DNA from: Fidelibacterota bacterium
GTDB lineage: Bacteria; Marinisomatota; Marinisomatia; Marinisomatales; UBA1611
Length of the DNA stretch: 12,533 nucleotides
Reading direction: 5' to 3'
Assembly (NCBI GenBank): GCA_002722105.1
Contig: PBKF01000009.1
Coordinates: 30,082 to 42,614 of the forward strand
Positions 8,418-12,533 of the stretch are shown here, piece by piece. Both the position numbers and the translations under genes were made by a program. How positions within the stretch are numbered: position 1 is the stretch's first letter; each line of letters starts with the position of its first letter. A model generated the notes under the pieces. It was not told the origin of the DNA. It worked only from the letters and a program-made list of their open reading frames with translations, and did no database searches.

Positions 8418-9419
8418 ATGAAATACACTATTAAGTTTTTAAAACATTTTGCTATAGTGTCCGTTATGATGCTGAGCTTCGGATTATCTCAAGAAGATAA
8501 TACCGGTGAAGGAGTACCGGCACAAGAAATTCAACGTAATGGACTCTCAGGTTGGCAATTTCTTAAAATTAATGTAGATGCAAAAACTGCCGCTATGGGG
8601 GGTACACAGGCTTCTGTTGGGCTTGGAGGAGCCTCAACGGTTTTTGCAAATCCTTCGGCCATTACTGGTGTTGAAAACATGGACTTATATGTAGGCAATG
8701 TAGCCTATGTCGCTGATATTGGATACAATGCTCTTTCTTTTGTGAAAAATCTCGGTGCCTTAGGGGTGGTTGCAGTAAGTGTGGCATCTTTAGATATGGG
8801 TGATATTCCGGAAACAATCAACGCACCTGTTGGAGATAGAACTGAATATTCAATAACTGGTCGAAATTATACTGGTGGCAACACAGCTGCTGGGATAACT
8901 TTCGCGAAACAGATCTCTGATAAATTATCTGTGGGAACGAATGTTCGCTATATCAATGAAACAATTGATGATTTAAGTATGACTAATGTTTCATTTGATT
9001 TTGGCACGACCTTTTATACTGGATATAAGAGTTTGAGACTTGGAATGACCTTTAAAAATATTGGAAATGATGTCAATCTTGCAGGTTGGGATGAGTCATT
9101 TCAAACTGAACCAGTGGATGTTCGCATGCCCGTTGACTTTAAAGTTGGTATGGCTATGGAGTTTCTACCAGGCGAAAATCTTACTCTGGCTGTTGATGCA
9201 TCACACCCAAATGATTCTCCTGAAAAAGTCCATATTGGTACCCAATATAATTTTAATGATATGCTTTTTCTTCGGGGTGGTTATAAAATTGGCTACGATG
9301 AAGATACATTAACCTTTGGAGTAGGTATTAGCTATTCCATGATTAATGCTAGTTTTTCTCAAGTAACCATGGGAAGATTAGGGAATGTAACCATGATGTC
9401 AGTGGGTGTAAGCCTATAG
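8418..9419 (+). CDS. PorV/PorQ-type (UPF0164-like) outer-membrane beta-barrel protein
   Basis: The 333-residue product has a signal peptide (about 1-25, SFGLSQ-ED). The conserved family block follows at about 45-82: FLKINVDAKTAAMGG, then GGASTVFANPSAIT. After that come alternating beta-strand segments typical of FadL/PorV-like barrels (GVVAVSVASLDMGDIPET, LSVGTNVRYINE, LRLGMTFKNIGNDV, LTFGVGISYSM). In Bacteroidota, PorV carries cargo with C-terminal sorting domains from the type IX translocon to the attachment machinery. Outside that phylum the function is less clear. Here it is the third gene of an operon whose second gene encodes such a cargo, which suggests a dedicated pair. It is the last gene before a strong terminator. 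Family is well supported; the shuttle role is inferred. Confidence 0.88.
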   Translation: MKYTIKFLKHFAIVSVMMLSFGLSQEDNTGEGVPAQEIQRNGLSGWQFLKINVDAKTAAMGGTQASVGLGGASTVFANPSAITGVENMDLYVGNVAYVADIGYNALSFVKNLGALGVVAVSVASLDMGDIPETINAPVGDRTEYSITGRNYTGGNTAAGITFAKQISDKLSVGTNVRYINETIDDLSMTNVSFDFGTTFYTGYKSLRLGMTFKNIGNDVNLAGWDESFQTEPVDVRMPVDFKVGMAMEFLPGENLTLAVDASHPNDSPEKVHIGTQYNFNDMLFLRGGYKIGYDEDTLTFGVGISYSMINASFSQVTMGRLGNVTMMSVGVSL

Positions 9420-9455
9420 AAATATTTCTTACAGTTTATAAAATATAAAATATTT

Positions 9456-9493
9456 GCCGAATATCCCGTTTAGGGATATTCGGCTTTTTTTTT
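9456..9493 (+). terminator. Rho-independent terminator of the receptor operon
   Basis: A perfect 12-bp stem, GCCGAATATCCC (9456-9467) and GGGATATTCGGC (9473-9484), with a five-base loop GTTTA is followed by nine T residues (9485-9493). It starts 36 bp after the PorV-like stop and ends the three-gene operon, so the nucleoside hydrolase group needs its own promoter. Confidence 0.96.
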
Positions 9494-9610
9494 ATACAGT
9501 ATTATATGAGATAATAACTCATAAAATTTTACTAAAATAAGAAAAGAAGAGTTGGAATAAATAAATCGTTAATAAATTCTGAATAAGCAAAGTTAATAAA
9601 AAATAAATTC

Positions 9611-10579
9611 ATGGGATCAAAAAGTTTAAAGAAGAAAGATAAATCTGAAAAGATAAGAATAATTCTTGATACTGATGCAAACAATGAGTTAGATGATCAG
9701 CATGCCATAGCCTATATGCTATTTAATGACTCTATTTTTGATGTTGAAGGTATTACGATAAACAAAACAAAAAACGGCGGAAACATTGATGAACATTATA
9801 AAGAGGCAGAGAGAGTAGTTACATTATGCGATTGGCAGTCTAGAGTCAGACTTTATAAGGGTGCTACTAATGGCTTTGATGATATAAAGTCACAAATAAA
9901 AAATTCTGATTATGATGGCTCGGACGCTATTGAATTTATTATTTCAAGGGCTCAAATAGAATCAGATAGTAAACTTGTATTATTGGCCATTGGAAAACTT
10001 ACAAATATAGCCCTAGCTATCAAGAAAGACCCTACTATCATGCAAAAGATTAAAATAGTTTGGCTAGGGTCAAATTATCCTAATCCCGGAGAATATAATC
10101 AAGAGAATGATTTATCATCTATTCAGTATATAATTGATTCTGATGTGGAATTTCAGATTGCTTTAGTTCGCTATGGTGAAGACTCGGGCACTGATGCTGT
10201 GAGGACTTCTCTTTCTGAAATAGAGAAAATTATGCCTGGTAAAGGTCCGCAGATTCCAATTCCTATAATTGGTAGACATGGAGGATATTTCACAAATTTT
10301 GGAGATTATTCTGTAAACCTATTTCAGAATGCTGAATATCATGATACACCCCCCACTCGAGCACTTTTCGATATGGCAGCCGTAGCTATTTTAAAAAATC
10401 CTAATTGGGCAAGGGAAAAGATAATTCCAAAGCCTAAATTATTGAATGGTGTTTGGATAGAAAGGCCAGACCATCCAGATCGTATAACCATTTGGGAATA
10501 TTTTAAAAAGGAAAAAATTATTGATGATTTTTTTTCGACTATGAATATCGAGTTATCTGATAAAAATCAAAAAAATTGA
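9611..10579 (+). CDS. Inosine/uridine-preferring nucleoside hydrolase-like protein (divergent metal motif)
   Basis: This 322-residue protein, without a signal peptide, is expected to hydrolyse the N-glycosidic bond of ribonucleosides in the cytoplasm, yielding base and ribose. The N-terminal metal-binding motif is DTDANNELDDQHAIAYML (from Asp20). It has Asp20, Asp22, Asp28 and Asp29 but two more residues than the canonical DTDPGxDD. The second signature, LLAIGKLTNIALAI with Thr131-Asn132, corresponds to GPLTNLA. LFDMAAVAIL with Asp254 corresponds to the C-terminal Ca-ligand Asp. Length is normal for the family. The ATG is the first in frame after a stop at 9584-9586; no Shine-Dalgarno is seen. 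Released ribose would be the substrate of the ribokinase at 1007-1927. The divergent motif means the true substrate might be another N-ribosylated compound. Confidence 0.87.
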   Translation: MGSKSLKKKDKSEKIRIILDTDANNELDDQHAIAYMLFNDSIFDVEGITINKTKNGGNIDEHYKEAERVVTLCDWQSRVRLYKGATNGFDDIKSQIKNSDYDGSDAIEFIISRAQIESDSKLVLLAIGKLTNIALAIKKDPTIMQKIKIVWLGSNYPNPGEYNQENDLSSIQYIIDSDVEFQIALVRYGEDSGTDAVRTSLSEIEKIMPGKGPQIPIPIIGRHGGYFTNFGDYSVNLFQNAEYHDTPPTRALFDMAAVAILKNPNWAREKIIPKPKLLNGVWIERPDHPDRITIWEYFKKEKIIDDFFSTMNIELSDKNQKN

Positions 10580-10704
10580 AAAATATCTGGAAGTAAAAAT
10601 GCAAAAAGTTCATTGTAATTTATTGATCAAGATATCCTACTGTTTGATCGGAGAACAACACTTTTGGCTAATGAAGAACGATCAGCAATAGGTCAGAGGA
10701 TAAA
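10580..10704 (+). promoter_or_regulatory. 125-bp spacer with Shine-Dalgarno for the oxygenase gene
   Basis: AGAGGA (10695-10700) lies four bases before the ATG at 10705 and serves as the ribosome binding site. The rest of the spacer contains the 8-bp palindrome TTGATCAA (10623-10630) but no convincing terminator or promoter, so read-through from the nucleoside hydrolase is likely. Confidence 0.5.
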
Positions 10705-11574
10705 ATGAAAAACTTTAGCTCCAAAAATATTAAAATCAAGGTTAATCAATTAAAGAAAGATGGCTTTTGTATTCTTGAAAATGTAGCAGATAAGAACTTA
10801 TTAGATAAAACTCGAAAATGTGTAAAGCAGGCTGTTGGTGACTTAGATAATAATCACTTAGAGAGCCAACGTTCTGTAGGTACTCTGATTAGTTCTGGTG
10901 GTTATCCTGAACTTGCGGATTTAATTGGTAATCCAAGGCCTCTTGAGTTTTTAAATAAAATGGGATACCACAATAATAAATATTGGAAAGCTGTTATTAT
11001 AAGTAAACCTCCGGGTAGTCCACGTCTTTATTGGCATCAGGACTGTATGATGTGGAAGGACCCTAGCGCATATAGCGAAATTTCTCCTATGCTATTTTTG
11101 ATGTATTATTTGGAAGATACCAATCGGATCAATGGTTGCCTCCGTGTTATACCTGGGAGTCATCGTAAGCGGCATGAACTTCATGACATGGGTTCTGCGC
11201 ATCAAAAAGAGATAAATCGTTATGATAATCCAGATGACCCGCGCTTCTCTGACTATTCTAATGAAGAAGATGTACCAATCCAAGCAGGTGATCTTGTTAT
11301 TGGGGATGGTCGGATGTTTCATGCAGCACACTCAAATGATTCCGAAAGATGGAGAACGGTTATTACCATCTGGATTTTACCATTTTTTGATAATCTTCTA
11401 GAGCCAGTACGAAGCTGGTTTAATCATGATTATCACGTTATACATGATAATTGGCCGAACACTGCTCTTAATAAAATTAATCCTTTAATTCCTAATTATA
11501 ATGGCAATGTTGAACCAACGGATATGATTCAAAATATTGAGATTCACCGTACACCAGACAATCGATTAAATTAA
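10705..11574 (+). CDS. Phytanoyl-CoA dioxygenase (PhyH)-family Fe(II)/2-oxoglutarate oxygenase
   Basis: This 289-residue cytoplasmic enzyme is expected to hydroxylate an unknown small molecule using O2, 2-oxoglutarate and Fe(II). The facial triad is visible: His111 and Asp113 in YWHQDCMMW, and distal His206 in DGRMFHAAHSND. Arg217 in ERWRTVITIW is the likely 2-oxoglutarate carboxylate binder. The motif INGCLRVIPGSHRKRH between them is the usual PhyH signature. The N-terminal VNQLKKDGFCILENV is the standard PhyH opening. Length is typical. It is 125 bp after the nucleoside hydrolase on the same strand and 84 bp before the VCBS lipoprotein, probably one transcript. PhyH members act on substrates from fatty acyl-CoAs to phosphonates and betaines, so no substrate is claimed. 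Confidence 0.9.
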   Translation: MKNFSSKNIKIKVNQLKKDGFCILENVADKNLLDKTRKCVKQAVGDLDNNHLESQRSVGTLISSGGYPELADLIGNPRPLEFLNKMGYHNNKYWKAVIISKPPGSPRLYWHQDCMMWKDPSAYSEISPMLFLMYYLEDTNRINGCLRVIPGSHRKRHELHDMGSAHQKEINRYDNPDDPRFSDYSNEEDVPIQAGDLVIGDGRMFHAAHSNDSERWRTVITIWILPFFDNLLEPVRSWFNHDYHVIHDNWPNTALNKINPLIPNYNGNVEPTDMIQNIEIHRTPDNRLN

Positions 11575-11658
11575 TTCAAAGTAAATGATATGGAAGTAAA
11601 TATCGATAAAACTAAACTATACTATAAAATGCTTTATTGACTTTATTGTGCCTTAATT

Positions 11659-12533
11659 ATGGCTACTTTTAAAATTATTCCCTATTCTAAATGGATTATT
11701 TTATTGATCTTTTTCTCTTGTACACCAGAAATTCCAAAGAAAGATGGACAAAGTCTTTTCACCTTACTGAAAGACGAAAACACTGGTATCGATTTTAAAA
11801 ATTCACTGGTTGATGAAAAAAAATTTAATATTTTAAAATCTCGTAATTATTATAATGGCGGAGGTGTTGCAATAGGTGATGTAGATGGTAATGGTCTTCC
11901 AGATATATATTTTTCTTCGAATCAACAATCGAATAAATTATTTCTTAATGATGGGGGTTTCAAATTCAGGGACGTTACAGAAGAAGCAGGGGTTGCTGGA
12001 AAAGGAAAATGGTCTACCGGCGTTTCAATGGCTGATATAAATGGAGATAATTTGTTAGACATTTATGTTTGTAACTCTGGAGAAATAGAAGGCGATGAAA
12101 ATGCTAATGAACTTTACATAAATACCGGGAATCAAGAAAATGGTACACCCTTATTTCGTGAGGCATCGGCAGATTATGGAATTAATGACAAGGGATATTC
12201 TGTTCACTCAGCTTTTTTTGATTATGATAGAGATGGGGATCTCGATTTATATGTACTAAATAATATGTCTCAGGCATCTAAAACTTTTGATGATGCAAAT
12301 AAAATGCGCTTCAAACGAAATCAGTATGGCGGAGATTGTTTATACCGAAATGACAGAGGAATCTTTAGAGATGTTACCGATGATGCCGGTATTTTCAGTA
12401 GTATTATTGGTTTTGGTCTTGGGCTCACTGTCAGTGATATAGACAATGACGGTTGGCTTGATATATATGTAGCTAATGACTTTTTTGAAAGAGATTACCT
12501 ATATATAAATAACGGCGATGGTACTTTTTCAGA
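11659..12533 (+). CDS. VCBS/FG-GAP-repeat lipoprotein (CRTAC1/ASPIC-type), C-terminus cut by window edge
   Basis: I translated this frame by hand: it is open for 291 codons from the ATG at 11659 to the right edge. A lipoprotein signal (residues 1-20, lipobox FFSC, lipidated Cys21) is followed by a beta-propeller built of repeats with Ca-binding DxDxDG-like loops. The loops are DVDGNGLPDIYF (74-85), DINGDNLLDIYV (126-137), DYDRDGDLDLYV (188-199) and DIDNDGWLDIYV (260-271). Intervening segments such as FKFRDVTEEAGV and GIFRDVTDDAGI are typical of the CRTAC1/ASPIC-UnbV group. In FCB bacteria such proteins often exceed 1,000 residues and sit near TonB receptor loci; their role is unknown but surface binding or adhesion is likely. 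An earlier in-frame ATG at 11590 is excluded by a TGA at 11638-11640. No Shine-Dalgarno is visible. Confidence 0.9.
   Translation, partial: MATFKIIPYSKWIILLIFFSCTPEIPKKDGQSLFTLLKDENTGIDFKNSLVDEKKFNILKSRNYYNGGGVAIGDVDGNGLPDIYFSSNQQSNKLFLNDGGFKFRDVTEEAGVAGKGKWSTGVSMADINGDNLLDIYVCNSGEIEGDENANELYINTGNQENGTPLFREASADYGINDKGYSVHSAFFDYDRDGDLDLYVLNNMSQASKTFDDANKMRFKRNQYGGDCLYRNDRGIFRDVTDDAGIFSSIIGFGLGLTVSDIDNDGWLDIYVANDFFERDYLYINNGDGTFS

Noticed and set aside
9494..9610. Possible promoter for the nucleoside hydrolase group
   Set aside because: The group needs one after the terminator, but in this AT-rich spacer I could not find a -35/-10 pair with acceptable spacing (for example TTGGAA at 9552 lacks a partner).
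10588..10597. TGGAAGTAAA present shortly after two stop codons (10588-10597 and 11591-11600)
   Set aside because: A 10-base match is expected by chance many times in a window of this size, and no structure surrounds it.

Overview
The window looks like a chromosomal stretch from a low-GC, Gram-negative bacterium of the Fibrobacterota-Chlorobiota-Bacteroidota (FCB) group. A Marinimicrobia-like (SAR406-type) lineage is my best guess, from memory of gene content rather than any search. The evidence is a TonB-dependent receptor with an N-terminal carboxypeptidase-regulatory-like domain and no SusD partner, a secreted protein ending in a type IX-secretion-like C-terminal sorting domain, a PorV/UPF0164-type outer-membrane protein, and a VCBS-repeat lipoprotein. 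Base composition looks even throughout, and I see no mobile element, tRNA, rRNA or CRISPR.

Layout. On the minus strand, reading leftwards from about 3009, come a LacI-family repressor, a ribokinase (rbsK, 8 bp after the repressor) and, after an 80-bp gap, a right-handed beta-helix lipoprotein that runs off the left edge. A 473-bp divergent intergenic region (3010-3482) holds an 18-bp perfect palindrome two bases in front of a TATAAT box facing right; this is the most likely repressor operator. On the plus strand, a three-gene envelope operon follows: TonB-dependent receptor, secreted Fn3/sorting-domain protein, PorV-like beta-barrel. It is closed by a strong intrinsic terminator at 9456-9493. 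A second plus-strand group follows: a divergent nucleoside hydrolase, a phytanoyl-CoA dioxygenase-like Fe(II)/2-oxoglutarate oxygenase, and a VCBS-repeat lipoprotein cut by the right edge.

How the parts may work together (inference). Ribokinase and a nucleoside hydrolase flank an outer-membrane uptake operon with a divergent LacI-type regulator. This suggests a ribose or nucleoside acquisition locus: uptake through the TonB receptor, cleavage of the N-glycosidic bond in the cytoplasm, then ribose to ribose-5-phosphate. It resembles in logic the ribose/nucleoside utilisation loci of Bacteroides, but the SusD lipoprotein is replaced by a sorting-domain protein plus a PorV-like protein. No inner-membrane transporter is visible. 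The oxygenase and the two large surface lipoproteins suggest the real substrate may be a more complex ribosylated or modified compound. The substrate cannot be fixed from sequence alone.
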